A DNA stretch of 64,000 nucleotides, taken from assembly GCA_028015205.1 (NCBI GenBank), contig CM051521.1, positions 101,036,513-101,100,512 of the forward strand, given 5' to 3'. The stretch is from Mytilisepta virgata (lineage: Eukaryota > Mollusca > Bivalvia > Mytilida > Mytilidae). Every line of letters starts with the position of its first letter. The first letter of the stretch is position 1. The position numbers and the translations under genes are program-made. Of this stretch, positions 12,101 through 23,297 are shown one piece after another. The notes below the pieces were generated by a model. It worked only from the letters and a program-made list of their open reading frames with translations, did not search any database and was not told where the DNA came from.

Positions 12101-14823
12101 GTGTGGCCTAAACAAAGTACCAACTCTGAGATTACCTTTAATCATCCTGATAGAAATTCTGACCGAATTCCCTATCTAATAAATTGCATGAAAAAAAATA
12201 ATGAAAAATTGGAATAAACAATAAAGACAAACCTTTCTAGTAAAAAAATTTTGAACACTTTGAAGGAAATACAGTACAATGTAGCGATAGTGGTTTGTGA
12301 TTTTATACAGCAAATTTCAGTTTTATTTTGCTACCTCTCTCGTTTAAAAATCTCCCCTGAAGCAACTGGGCACTATTATCAACGTCAATGAAATCAGCAA
12401 AACAATATATTTCCTCTGAAACCTTGATTCAATGGTCATTGAATTCCCCCTATCAAAACTGTGTCTGGTAGTCCAGACCTAATAAAAATAATAAGCCAAA
12501 AATATTTCAAAATCTTTCTGTAACTCAACATTCCATCCTGAACCACCCTAAAAGTTTCGGCGAAAATAACTAAGTAGATACAAACAGTGAAAAATATTAG
12601 CGAACAGTATATTGCTCGCGGACAAGATTTCATTTTAATTTCGTTTTCAGTATCTAAACGTATTCAGTACCTAGTATATTTACTGCACACAACAGTCATA
12701 ATGTCAATAATGCATATTTTTACTAGCCTTCAAGAAGGCCTAGAATAAACTGTTGAAGTATTGTTTTGAAGATAATACCGATAATATGGTACGTGAAACT
12801 CCGTGGCAGGACATTTTCTATTAAGTGTATGTGTTAACTTCAAATCTCTGTAATAAGTATATTATTTATCCGTACCGTTTCGCCATGTAGAAAACATCAA
12901 CTAACCATCACCAAGCCTTACCATATTTAACAGCGTTTAACTCGCATCTAAAATTTGTAATTTTTGCAATGTTTGTATTATACATCAAATCTCTTTGGAC
13001 TCCACATTATAGCTGGGCATAACTTTCTAGGTTTGATACTTGTCTTTACATCCATTTTAAATTTTTCAAATTTTTAAACATTTAAAACAATGTTTTCGTG
13101 AAATACTTAAAAGCAATTTCAAGACATTGCTAGTGATCATATTTGAGTTCTATAATCCACTCAATATAAATAAAGTTTAAAATATATATTTAACTTTCCT
13201 CCTAGTAACACATATTACATTTACTCAATATTTTTTATTAGAAATCTCTGTGAACGAAACCTGTGATACCAGTGACCCTTCTGACCAATGTGCACACGTC
13301 CATGCGGCGTGTGCTGATGACGGCACAGGAACATACAGATGTTTGTGTATTATTGGTTATTTCATTGACGGCGACAGTTGCAGTAAGTTCATGATAAGTA
13401 TACACCAAAGGAAACTGTTCTTATAAATTATTTACATTTTTGGTCACAAAATTCTCAGCAACTGTTGGCCACAACTAATTCATAATTGGACTGTACCTAT
13501 AGCACATCTCCTTCCTGATTAACGATGCCGCATTTTAAAATTTCAACCATATGGATTGTGAAAATTTTTTATCGCAAAATGCTCATTAACTATCGGCCGA
13601 AACTGATTTATAGTTGGTGTAAAGTATGACCGTGATAAGTTGTAAGATGAGTACCGCTTTTATACCTGTTGCATATCTACTTCCTGTTTAATGATGCCGC
13701 CTTTCATCTTTCACCATAAATACTATGGAGATAATTGGTTACAAAATTCTAAGCAACTATAGGCCGTAACTTATTCTGATAGTCGACGTGAAGCATGGCC
13801 AAGATGATTTGCAATGTGGGTAGTGATTTTGAACCTGTGGCATACATGTATCTACTTTCTGTTTAATGGTATAGTCGTATATTTAGACCACTACTAATTT
13901 ATAGATAGTTTGAAGCATGACCATGATAAATTGTAATACGAGTACCGATTTTGTATATGTTTAGTCTGTTGCACATCTGATTCCTGTTTAATGTTTCTGC
14001 CTTACATTTCTTTCACTATATGGACTATTCATATGTTCGGTTGCAAATTCTTCAGAAGCAATAGGTCACAACTAATTCATAGTTAACATGAAGCATGATT
14101 ATGATGATTTGTAGGTGGGGGTAGCGATTTTGTATATGTATTTTTGTTAAATCTACTTCTGTTTAACAATGACATCTTAAATATTAAGAATTAGCTAAAA
14201 TTTCTTTGAGCAGGGTCATTTGTAAACTGTAAGCTTACAGCTCTTTCATCTTATTATAAGTCCGATTTCAACACCCTCTAGCAAAGATGACCTAAAGCAA
14301 GTTTTGTTTTTCCTGATTCTTTCTGTCACAAAAAAGGAAGAATCCCAGAAAAACAAATTGTAAAGCAGTATGCTGTGATAATAACAAAGAACGATATCAT
14401 AATCAGATTTTAATTTTACTTCTTTACCAAACAACATGTGGCCAAAACAACAAAATACTAATAGAATATCGTGCAGAAAAAATTATAGTTGAGACTACAA
14501 ATACAAATGTTTATGCTCTAAAATAGAAGAATTAAAGTTTGTACTTATGTTGAAGTCAAGTCTTTAATACTGAACTAGGAACAGTCAACAGGAGCCATGC
14601 TTAACAGTAAACTATTCTTTAGCGTTTGATACTTGAAACTCGAATGTTTTTTGTTAGGGACCCTGATTGTATATGAGTGTAGAAACTGAAATGAATACTC
14701 TTAATGATTTGCAGAAATTGTAAAACTATTTCCTTTTTTCCAGGTAGTGGAGTAGATCGCCTTGCCGTTAATGTTTGCCTGTTCTGTTTGGGTATTGTCA
14801 GAGGATTATATTTTTTACTGTAA
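6126..14823 (+). CDS. small secreted/anchored protein with two EGF-like modules (five exons)
   Basis: Exons inferred from splice sites with agreeing phase: 6126-6140 (MFSVM, donor GTAAGT), 10888-10957, 11584-11712, 13242-13382, 14744-14823; 435 nt in total, 144 residues plus stop. Exon 2 supplies a signal peptide core ([19 protein letters not shown]). Exons 3 and 4 are symmetrical 1-1 phase modules: one with [14 protein letters not shown]...CECL, the next with six or more cysteines ([17 protein letters not shown]...CLC), an EGF-like spacing. The last exon ends in a hydrophobic [13 protein letters not shown]...GLYFLL tail, suggesting a membrane anchor or GPI signal. The protein probably works outside the cell; ligand unknown. 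Exons 2-5 are well supported; exon 1 is less sure, and translation could instead start at the ATG at 10894. Introns carry several mini-elements. Confidence 0.6.
7014..8263. mobile_element. non-autonomous element with inverted ends next to poly-G/poly-C
   Basis: GGGAACAACCATTTAACTTC at 7014 is mirrored by GAAGTTAAATGGTTGTTCCC ending at 8263. Just inside, a 24-nt G run (about 7040-7063) and TATGGTTTTT oppose AAAACCATAA and a C run at the right end, giving inverted termini of about 50 bp plus the homopolymers. The interior holds several ~150-bp tandem units (AATCTTCTCCTCTGAAA at about 7455, 7599 and 7757) beside CGTCGTCCGTC, the core of the dispersed family also seen at 33.6, 43.6 and 52.6 kb. 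It has no transposase and no clear target duplication. It lies in the first intron of the EGF-like gene. Confidence 0.6.
8264..9450. other. intronic sequence, nothing recognised
   Basis: AT-rich first-intron sequence of the EGF-like gene. No coding stretch, hairpin or repeat edge stands out. Confidence 0.4.
9451..9795 (+). repeat. dispersed segment, MITE-free copy
   Basis: This ~345-bp segment (GGTCATGAACTTTCCATAAA ... ACAACTCGGACCTTGG ... CATACTTATTTCCA) recurs at 16653-17515, where a 538-bp MITE interrupts it. Here GAACAACTCATACCG is continuous, so this copy shows the pre-insertion state. Confidence 0.75.
9824..10021. mobile_element. foldback mini-element
   Basis: The left arm (GCATCCCC...TTTCTCTGCAACACCCCACA...CTTCATT) pairs with the right arm (AATGAAGG...TGTGGGGTGTTATAGAGAAA...GGGATGC). 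Arms are about 65 nt, imperfect, around an AT-rich centre. Non-coding; intronic. Confidence 0.6.
11757..12096. mobile_element. MITE-like element with ~20-bp inverted ends
   Basis: GATTTTTAGTTCTTTGGATTT at the left and AAATCCAAAGAACTAAAGATC at the right are inverted copies with one mismatch, bounding about 340 bp of A/T-rich non-coding DNA. It lies just inside the intron after the first cysteine-rich exon of the EGF-like gene. No target duplication is obvious. Confidence 0.55.
13430..14190. repeat. diverged ~175-bp tandem repeat in an intron
   Basis: The phrase CATCTACTTCCTGTTTAATG and variants recurs at about 13504, 13673, 13848, 13972 and 14148, each followed by a CCATATGGACTAT-like word, AAATTCT..GCAACTA and ATGATTTGTAA. 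Spacing is mostly 170-176 bp, with one shortened unit. Non-coding; it lies between the last two exons of the EGF-like gene. Confidence 0.6.
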
Positions 14824-16480
14824 GCAGCCAACATTCCTGATAAAGATATTACTTTCATTTATTTTATAACCTTCTGTTGAATAGTGAAATTTATAGCATT
14901 TAATATTACTTATTGAATTAAGATTTTTTTTAAATTTTTTTGTTATTTCCGTTGTAAATTCACTATGTAACATATGTTGACGAATTTGTCACATGGAAAA
15001 AATGTTTTTGGAACAGCGAAAAATTGGAACCTGCTTCAATTTTTTTTCACCTAGAAGAATTTCAGGTACAATGACCAGTGGAAATTAGGTCTGAGAATCA
15101 CCAGAAGGATTTTCGTTGATACCAACAGAAACGTGCCTGTCATCCAACGGCTGTAGGTTTTACTGAAAAGAAAACTTCACATTATGCTACTTCAATTCTT
15201 TATTTTTTACCTCTTTTGTTTTTACCTGCGTCACCAACGGTGAAAGCAGGTCTAGTAGCCGCTCGACTCCGTCCGCCCGTCCGTCCGTCACGCTTAGGGG
15301 TACATACTTTGTGTAATCTGTAACTAGGACTGTATTGAACCAATATTTTTAAAACTCTGCATAGTGTTTATATACATATTGAAGATGTGCACCTCCTATT
15401 TAAAAGTAAGCCGATAGAAAAAAGTAACGCGACAGAAGTATCACAATTTTGACATGAACGGCCACTGATATAGAATTGCAAATACAAATGAGGGATAAAG
15501 GCTTCTGGCATTTGAGAACGTAATACTAATTGGGAACGATGAAAATAAATAAACAGGCGATAATACACGAGGAACAAATTTAATTTAAATAAAATTGAGC
15601 CCTAAAAATTAGTTAAAAACAAAGTCAGGCTAAAATATGTCGATACAAAAATCAAGGAATGAATATTATGTTCATCTCTGAACGTCAAAGGTTCGGTAAA
15701 ATGTCCACGATTCGCGTTTACCCTTGTTCACCCTTGTTCACCCTTTCCGTCTTAACAATCACATTTATCAAACATCCTTATTGATTTAAGTTACTACGTT
15801 TTAGATTAACTCGTTTCGTGGATAACAAAACACTATTGGTATTTTCTGTATTTGTGAAACCATTCATTCTCGTTACCTCAAACTTCTGTTACAACAATAT
15901 GCAAGTTTTTTAATGTCATATTTGAAATGTAAGGCATTATTTTGCATGATGCACTCAGACATACTTTAATTGATAAATGAATAGGCGGTATAAAATGTCA
16001 TCAATATGTCAAATAATCTTCTCATTAAATTGTCCACCAGATCTAATTTGAACATAATATAATAAAATTATAATCCATTTTGTGAATCAAAGGTTGCTTT
16101 ATAAAATAGCATTGAGATGACTTTAATATAACATGTAATAATATTGGAAACCAAGAGACTCGAATTTACACGTATTTACATGGGAATAAAGACGACATTT
16201 TTAATATTCAAATTAGCGTGAGAATCTTGTAGTACATGTATCTGAGGTTTCAACAAATACCCGGTTTATTGAATTGTGACAATGACCTCAAATATTTTTT
16301 TTTTAGAATATTTTTGTGATTTTTGTGAGTCAAGACTTAAATTTATTTATGCTATGTACATTGAACTAGGAATACATTTCAAAGAACAATAAATATCTTT
16401 GTTATTCCTTTATATTTTTACGCTATAATGCATTTTAATGTTGTTACATAAGAATAAGTAACACTTTAACGGTTTTAAGG
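14824..16480. other. intergenic; no gene, one repeat fragment
   Basis: No gene recognised. At 15220-15310 (CTGCGTCACCAACGGTGAAAGC, then CCGTCCGCCCGTCCGTCCGT) is a short fragment of a dispersed repeat of the CCGTC-rich kind. A duplicated CACCCTTGTT word occurs at 15719-15742. Confidence 0.45.
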
Positions 16481-16535
16481 CTTTCTACATGTACCATTAT
16501 CATGGTGGAGGGCAATCAACATACGTTTTCTTTTC

Positions 16536-16537
<2 letters not shown>

Positions 16538-16575
<38 letters not shown>
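16538..16575. repeat. (TG)n microsatellite
   Basis: Nineteen uninterrupted TG dinucleotides. Confidence 0.95.
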
Positions 16576-16576
<1 letters not shown>

Positions 16577-16652
16577 CCTCAACACATTGCTTTTTTTATT
16601 CTTTTCCTGATTTTTGTGAGGGAACAAATCCTTGGTACGTACTGGTACACCA

Positions 16653-17515
16653 GCCTCTATTTCTAACTGTTACGGTCGTGAACTTTCCATAAATTTATTA
16701 CCTCCTGGATTATTTTGCATTCGTTAAAATAAAGTTTTTTTATGACTTTAATCCCTGATGCTGACAATATATATTTACGTAATTCTGTCACATCAGTTAA
16801 AAATTAATATCTGAAACGGCTCTAACGTATACTTAAATATTTTCGGACAACTCGGACCTTGGCGGGGATTATTGTCGCTTTATCTTTTTGTTTCTTGAGC
16901 TTTTACATGTATTTCTCGGATTGCTATGTTCAGAACAACTCGTAGGCTTTTTACTTGACGTTTTTCATTAAGCCAAGGGTAAACTTCGTTAAATTAAAAC
17001 ACAAAATAGGAGTTGAAGCTATATGTTTAGCATTGATTAGCAGTTGACCATTGAAAGATACTTATCTCAACAAACTATGTTTCAAATTTTAACAAGATAT
17101 ATTGAGCCCATCTAAGTCGACACGTTTTTTAATTTACCCGAAAATTGCTAATTTTGTGATTTTTCGTGCATATTTGATTTTTTTATGGACAAGGCGACTT
17201 AACTCCAGAACAACATCTGACTTTCATCAGGTAACAGTAAATGAGTCTAAGGAAATGTCACTAGATAAGTCTAGTGAGTCTTGTACCAGTCTTTTTAGCA
17301 ACTTTAAAACTCTGATCACAGATACAAAGAACTTGGCAATATTTCGAAACCATTTTTCACCATTTAAGTAACGATGATTAAAGTTTTTTAGAATAATTAT
17401 GAATATTTACACTGGAACAATAAGAAAAATTGTTTTCATATACTTATTAATAAAGTTTCATTTTTTAAGTAGAAAGGCTACAACTCGGACCGTTTTCATT
17501 CACGCTTATTTCCAC
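16653..17515 (+). repeat. second copy of the 9451-9795 segment, split by a MITE
   Basis: GGTCGTGAACTTTCCATAAA through ACAACTCGGACCTTGG matches 9451-9795. The match breaks at 16942 where the MITE begins and resumes at 17481 with CAACTCGGACCG...CACGCTTATTTCCA. Confidence 0.75.
16943..17480. mobile_element. 538-bp MITE, copy 1, 7-bp target duplication
   Basis: The ends are TAGGCTTTTTACTT and AAGTAGAAAGGCTA (inverted, 12 of 14). It is flanked by a perfect 7-bp direct repeat CAACTCG (16936-16942 and 17481-17487). A second copy with different 7-bp duplications lies at 21292. The interior is non-coding, so it would move with an enzyme supplied elsewhere. The empty-site copy at 9.77 kb confirms the boundaries. 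Confidence 0.88.
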
Positions 17516-17577
17516 ACACCCTATTACCAGCTATCGGTACGATTACAATAGGATCTGTGTTACCGATTGTCATTACA

Positions 17578-17649
17578 AACAATTGTTATTGCTATCGTAA
17601 ACGACAGATTGTTTCCCATCTGCCGTTTACGATAGCAATTACAATTGTT
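17578..17649. repeat. near-perfect 32-bp hairpin
   Basis: Arm 17578-17609 (AACAATTGTTATTGCTATCG...) pairs with 17618-17649 (30 of 32 positions) across an 8-nt loop. It lies between MITE copy 1 and the DIRS-like element and may be a small foldback element or part of the retroelement's terminal structure. Confidence 0.7.
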
Positions 17650-18057
17650 AATTCGCCTCCAAATTGTGTTTGGAAAGGCGAAGTAAAATTAACAGGCTAA
17701 TAAAGCACATTTCCCATTCATGCATCAAAAAAACGTATACCGAGGTGCACCATTCCACATTAAAATCTATTCACATGTAAATTTTCACGGCTAAATATGC
17801 AGCAGTTTTGCAAAACGACAGTCTATGAATTAATAGAGATTATCAAAATTTTATATTTTCAATAATCTGGTTTAATTCAATCAAATATTTGTGTGGGTGT
17901 GGCAGCCTTTAGCTCATTGCCATATATGGCATGGCCATAGAGGGCGCTCTCACTTGGAATTTGAATTTTGGAATTCCCGTATCTGTCACTTGTTAATTTG
18001 CTGTCGACAACGAAGCAGGTGCTGCAGAAAATAGTTTAGTTATTTAAAAACTAAAAG

Positions 18058-19094
18058 ATGCCAAACAAAAGAAATGCCAGGGGATCGCCATCAAGGGCCA
18101 TTGGAAAGAAGAGGAAGACGACCAGCAGGAAAGAAGGACAGGGAGTTCGGAACGTAGACATCACTCAAAAGAAGGACGGAGTTGGACGCAAACGAATGGA
18201 CAGGAAAAGACAGGAGGTGGAACACGTGGAGACACAAGGACCAGAAGAAAATGCTGAAATAACATCAGGTAATGAGTCGGAGGAGGATGCACGGGCATTC
18301 CCCCCTTTTAGGCACGACCCGTCACACAAAAATTTTGAAATGGCAAATAATTCAATTGATTTCACCCCGACACAAGAGGCTAGCATTCATGACACAGTGG
18401 GGGAACACGTGCCTTTTGAAATTAAGGAAAAGATTTGGGAGGGAAAGTTTATTGAGCTACATATTCTTTTGAGAACGCAAAAAGAAATGGAGGAGGTTGA
18501 CAAGGCGATTTGAAATTAAAAAGGGGGAAAATTTGCATTGAAAAAAGATCGTCGGGTGTTGATTTGTCCATAAATGAATGGACTTCAGCATTCATGGTTT
18601 TTATGAGTGTTTACATTGAGAAATACAGGACTCGGGCACAGGAATTATTAAAATATATGCGCGATATAAGATTAGCTGCAACGAGGTCAGAAAACTGGGC
18701 CACCTATGACGAGCAATTTAGGCTAAAAATTGAAAAGAATCCAAATTTATCTTGGGGAAACATACACGGTGAATATTGGCTATTACACATCACATCTCCC
18801 ACAGTACAAAACAATGAGTCAGTGCAATCACAGGGTTATAGAACAAATACACAAAATCGTGGTCATTATAACTCAAATGCAGCTACACTTTCAAACACTT
18901 ACACGAGAACACATCAGCAATCACAGGTAACTAGTGGTAGTACAAATATGTCATGTAAATACTATAATAATGGAAATGACTGTCCCTACTTCCCTCGTTG
19001 TAGGTTTAAACATGTATGTGAAATATGCAGTGGCAAACACAGAAAGGCCCAATGTAATAACCGAGCCCAAGGAAGAAGTAACAAAAAGTATTAA
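18058..19094 (+). pseudogene. gag-like ORF of a DIRS-like retroelement (one frameshift)
   Basis: Two overlapping frames (18058-18513 and 18510-19094) read as one ~345-residue protein with a frameshift at about 18510. It starts with a very basic N-terminus (MPNKRNARGSPSRAIGKKRK), has a helical middle, and ends in a zinc-binding region CKYYNNGNDCPYFPRCRFKH (CCCH type) followed by CEICSGKHRKAQC. That pattern is typical of gag proteins in tyrosine-recombinase (DIRS) retroelements and fits the RT that follows. It would bind element RNA. The frameshift and the decayed pol indicate an inactive copy. Confidence 0.7.
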
Positions 19095-20573
19095 TTTTTA
19101 TTCATTAGGAAATACTCCTGTTAAAGTATCTGTCTTGGAAAATTATTTAGAATTTTACCCACATAACAATGTAGCACATGAAATTATATCTGGTTTCAAA
19201 TATGGTTTTTCATTAAAATATTTTTGCTCTAGGGAACCAATGGAAAGTTCCAATTTAAAAAGTGCAATACAGCTACTCAACATTTTTAAAGAAAAATTAA
19301 TGAAGGAAGTTAAACTTGGTCGCATTACTGGTCCTTTCAGATACCCGCCTTTTCCCACACTTCAGGTATCACCAATCGGGCTAGTGCCAAAAAAGGATGG
19401 GGATTTTAGACTTATTCAACATTTATCCTATCCTGAGAATAATTCAATAAATGATTTTATTGATAAAGATCATTGTTCAGTGCAGTACAGTTCAGTGGAC
19501 GAAGCAGCATGTTTGATTGATAGACACAAAACATTTGCCCGTTTAAGTCAGTGTGATGTAAAGGCGGCTTTTCGCTTATTGCCAATTGCCCTGCAGGATT
19601 TTGACTTGTTGGGGATAAAATTTCAGGGTGAATATTATCTTAATAAAATGCTGCCAATGGGGGCCTCAATAAGTTGTGCCCTTTGGGAAAAATTTGCAAA
19701 AGCTTTGCATTGGATAATACAGCAAAAAAGTGGAAATGATAATATCCTCCATTATTTAGATGATTTTCTTTTTGTCGAGTCGAGCCAAACATCAAAAGTT
19801 GGTAATACTTTGAAGATATTCCAAGAGGTATGCGATAAAATAGGTATTCCTCTTGCTAGTGACAAGACTACTTTACTACATTACTTACTTTTTTGGGTAT
19901 AGAATTTGATACGCAAAATTTAATCATGCGGCTTCCAAATGAAAAACTTGTCAAACTCTCACAAAAAATCAGAAATACCTTAGACAGTTCTAAAATAACT
20001 CTTAAGGACATGCAATCTCTTCTTGGGCTCCTGAATTTTGCTTGCAAGGTGGTTGCTCCAGGCCGCACCTTCTGCCGCAGACTCATAAATTAAGCAATGG
20101 GGGTAAGAAAATCATATTATAAAATTCGAGTAAACAAGCAGATGAAAGCAGATTTAGAAGTTTGGTTAGATTTTTTAAAACAATACAATGGTGTCACTGT
20201 AATAACCGACAATGTATGGGTTTCAAACGAAAAATTAGAGTTGTTCACGGGGGGTCCAAAGGGGGTATGGGATCTATTTTGCAGGTCAGTGGTCCCAAGG
20301 CATATGGCCAAAACATTGGGTTGGAACTGGAATCACCAGAGATATGACATTGTTAGAGTTGTTTCCAGTTGTAGCAGCACGTATATCCTGGGAATCATAT
20401 TTTGTTAACAAAAAAGTTATTTTTCATGTTGATAATCAGGCGGTTGTTCAAATCATTAATATGAAAACTAGCAAATCAAGTAGATTTATGACTTTAGTAA
20501 GACAAATGGTTTTAATGAACTTAAAAAATAATACATCAGTTAAGGCAATTTATATCCCTTCAAATTTTGTGGA
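19075..20573 (+). pseudogene. DIRS-like reverse transcriptase / RNase H, decayed
   Basis: The RT frame runs to 19902 and shows GLVPKKDGDFRLIQHLSYP, CDVKAAFRLLPI, LPMGASISC and the catalytic box YLDDF. A frameshift near 19890 leads to GIEFDT and LLGLLNFACKVV..GRTFCRRL; an in-frame stop follows at about 20091, another frameshift near 20235 precedes LELFPVVAARISW, and the RNase H part has FHVDNQAVVQIIN. It ends abruptly at FVEV, where a palindrome (20576-20616) begins. The recombinase and methyltransferase ORFs expected downstream are absent. The family is clear from motif order; this copy is dead. Confidence 0.85.
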
Positions 20574-20575
20574 GG

Positions 20576-20616
20576 TGAGAACCCAAGTCACCTTGGGTAT
20601 CTGACTTGGGCTCTCA
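20576..20616. repeat. 15-bp stem palindrome at the retroelement break
   Basis: TGAGAACCCAAGTCA and TGACTTGGGCTCTCA are inverted (14 of 15) across an 11-nt loop. The RNase H reading frame stops making sense exactly here. Confidence 0.65.
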
Positions 20617-21284
20617 TGTGGCGGTCCAGGGAGTCTGGTAGTGATTGTGGGATTATTTCACTCGGCCCTTGCTCTGGGCCTGACAAGTTCTACAATTTGC
20701 AGGTTTGGAAAATGTGGTTAGTGGTAACGATGGGGTCTACAGATGGGTAACTCTGGGACCTCCTCCACCTCATCTTTTAGAGGGGAGGACTACACTTGCC
20801 AACAGGTGGAGCACTAATAACTGGAGCATTGGTAATACGAGTGTTTTCCCCGGTCACTCCCCATGGTAGGTGGTGGTGTAACCATGTTTAACTACCAGGG
20901 GTTTTATGACACTATGTCAACATAGGTCAGCTGATAGCCATTGTGTATAGGTAATCGGTAGTCACTCTGGCGCCTCAGCAAAATATTATAGAATACTCTG
21001 TAGCCAAAGTAATGCCACAAAGTAAAAATGTATATTCTAGTCATGAAAATGTAAATACAAGTTGGTGTAATAAATGTATGTTTAATTAGAATGATTGTTT
21101 TTTGTATAAGTGATAAAGATTATAAATGAATAACAGAGGATGGAACCTTTACACAAATGAGTATAGTATACAGAAAGTCTGTAGTATTTTAATCTTGGTA
21201 TTTGTGAATTACAATTAACAACAGACAAAGAGAGACAACTGTATAACAATTTTAATCACTTTGTGATTAAAGGAAGGACTTCAA
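20617..21284. other. no gene; possible retroelement non-coding end
   Basis: The sequence is less AT-rich than its surroundings to about 20970 and carries no recognisable protein. It may be the 3' non-coding end of the DIRS-like element or an inserted repeat. AT-rich filler follows up to the second MITE. Confidence 0.35.
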
Positions 21285-21291
21285 CATAGTT

Positions 21292-21825
21292 TAGGCTTTT
21301 TACTTGACGTTTGTCATTTAGTGAAGGGTAAACTTTATTAAAGTAAAACACAAAATAGGAGTTGAAGCTATATGTTTAGCATTGATTAGCAGTTGACCAT
21401 TAAAAGATACTTATCTTAACAAAGTATGTTTCAAATTTTAACAAGATATATTGAGCACATCGAAGTCTACACGATTTTTAATTTACCCAAAAATTGTTAA
21501 TTTTGTGATTTTTCGTGCACATTTGATTTTTTTACGGACAAGGCGACATAACTCCAGAACAACATCTGACTTTAATACGGTAACAGTATAGACATGATAG
21601 AGGAGCCTTTTAAAGGAAATTTCAGTCTAGTGAGTCTTTTTAGCAACTTCAAACTTTGATCACAGATACAAAGAACTTGGCAATATTTTGTAACCATTTT
21701 TCACCATTTTAGTAAGGATGATTTAAGTTTTTTAGAATAATTATCAATATTTACCCTGGAAACAATAAGAAAAAAGTGTTCATGTACTTATTAATAAAGT
21801 TTCATTTTTTTAAGTAGAAAGGCTA
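21292..21825. mobile_element. 534-bp MITE, copy 2, 7-bp target duplication
   Basis: Same family and orientation as 16943-17480, with TAGGCTTTTTACTT/AAGTAGAAAGGCTA ends and a perfect 7-bp direct repeat CATAGTT at 21285-21291 and 21826-21832. Small indels separate the copies. Confidence 0.87.
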
Positions 21826-21832
21826 CATAGTT

Positions 21833-22960
21833 TAGAAAATAAAACAACAACTCTTGATCATTGTTCTTCATCTCATAGTTATTCGTTCAGTATTATTTGA
21901 GGGTCTTCTTCTATGAGTATTGCAATTAATACATTCTATGAAATGTCGTGCACTATTTATTTTCTTATTTTATCAAATAACAATCAAAAAGGTTTTATTA
22001 ACTTTAAAATTTACCCAAACGTACTTACACGGGGTCTTCCACGTACTTACTAGGGGTTCTTCCCGGGTTTGTCTGTCTAATGGATTGCGTTCTTTTTTTC
22101 TTTTTTTTTGTTCCTTAGTTATATTTGTCCTCTTCTTTAACACTATACCGAATTATCCGCACATGCAATGTGACGTATGCTGTTTGTTTTAAATTGTGGC
22201 CATAAACGTGTCAGATTCTTCATTTACATTTGTCTTTATGATTGCAAGCCTTGTAATTATCTAAATACACCACGTGACACATTGATCTTGTGTGAGTAAC
22301 AGACATCCGAAAATAAATATGTACCTATCAAACCTCAAACCCCTTATCATAGAGAGGATGGTGACACATATAATATTTCGTAATTCCATAATTCATATGA
22401 AAAAAATTTTAAGCTATATCTTTTCAGGTGCATGGTAAAAAAGATATTAAATATATAATCACAATGTATGTTTGTAACAGATATATCACATCAATATTAT
22501 ATATAGTTAGCCTGTTTCTGCTACTGATGTTACGGAAATACATGTTTCAAATACTTATAATCAAAACAAAATATATTTCGGGATATATATTTATTTTCAA
22601 ACAAGCATTCAAAGTCCCTACCCGCAATGAAACCACTGAATAAGGCTATACACGCTAATCTTTAATATTAGTTGAAATAGTACATTTCAAAGGAACGTAA
22701 CTTCTACAAAAAATCATCCAGGTTAATGGTTGAGGCGTTTAAAAAATGCACGAAAACGAATATTTTCAAATGTTTGTTATTATTAGTGGATCTCATAATC
22801 AAAACTGTAAATCATAAAAATCATTTCACAAATCTTTCACAGTTCATTGTTTGGTATCCTTTCTTGGTATCGTATCTGTTTCCAGCGTTTAATTATTTGT
22901 TTTTAAAATTCATAGTCGAAATCAAATGTCAAATAGTTTCTAGTCACCAATTATAGTTAC
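21833..22960. other. intergenic with one old-repeat fragment
   Basis: No gene. About 22045-22130 (minus strand) is a copy of the old repeat also found at 24157 and around 43528/45155: CCCGGGTTTGTCTGTC then TGGATTGCGTT and an ATTTGTCCT end. The rest is AT-rich, without a supported coding frame. Confidence 0.5.
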
Positions 22961-22964
22961 TTTA

Positions 22965-23297
22965 TTAGACGTTTCCACCACGGGATCCACCTCGGATTTT
23001 GATTGAATCTGTTCTTACAGATTTTCTCGGAGATATCTGTCTGGTAGTTTTTACTTTAACGTAAGTTACTTTTCCTGAATTCTCTAATTGTTTTAAAATC
23101 CACAATCTTCTATTATCTGCTGACACATATTTACCATTATCCAACGTTACTTTGATTTCTGGTAGTGCTTTCGTAGGTATCCTACCTTCATTTATATCAG
23201 CTAAAACCTGCCCTATCGGACGGCCATTTTTAAATGTGTTTGCTATAGAATCTTGAGAGTATAAAACTTCCGAAGGCTTTACTCTGATATGCGACAT
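22965..23297 (-). CDS. ParB/sulfiredoxin-like small protein, copy 1 (intact)
   Basis: 110 residues, single exon. The N-terminus MSHIRVKPSEVLYSQDSI is followed by a helical GRPIGQVLADINEGRIP, a strand LPEIKVTL, the signature YVSADNRRLWILKQL and a closing KVTYVKV, then a basic tail ending in IRGGSRGGNV. Strand, DNRRL box, helix and strand recall the ParB/Srx N-terminal fold (ParB box II GERRxxA). This is inference from pattern; no catalytic Cys of sulfiredoxin is present. It is the most diverged intact member and the tail is shorter than in its paralogues. Function unknown. Nine family copies lie on this strand up to 39.4 kb. Confidence 0.65.
   Translation of the reverse strand: MSHIRVKPSEVLYSQDSIANTFKNGRPIGQVLADINEGRIPTKALPEIKVTLDNGKYVSADNRRLWILKQLENSGKVTYVKVKTTRQISPRKSVRTDSIKIRGGSRGGNV

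Noticed and set aside
15719..15742. Short CACCCTTGTT direct repeat as a possible CRISPR or telomere-like array
   Set aside because: Only two units without spacers.
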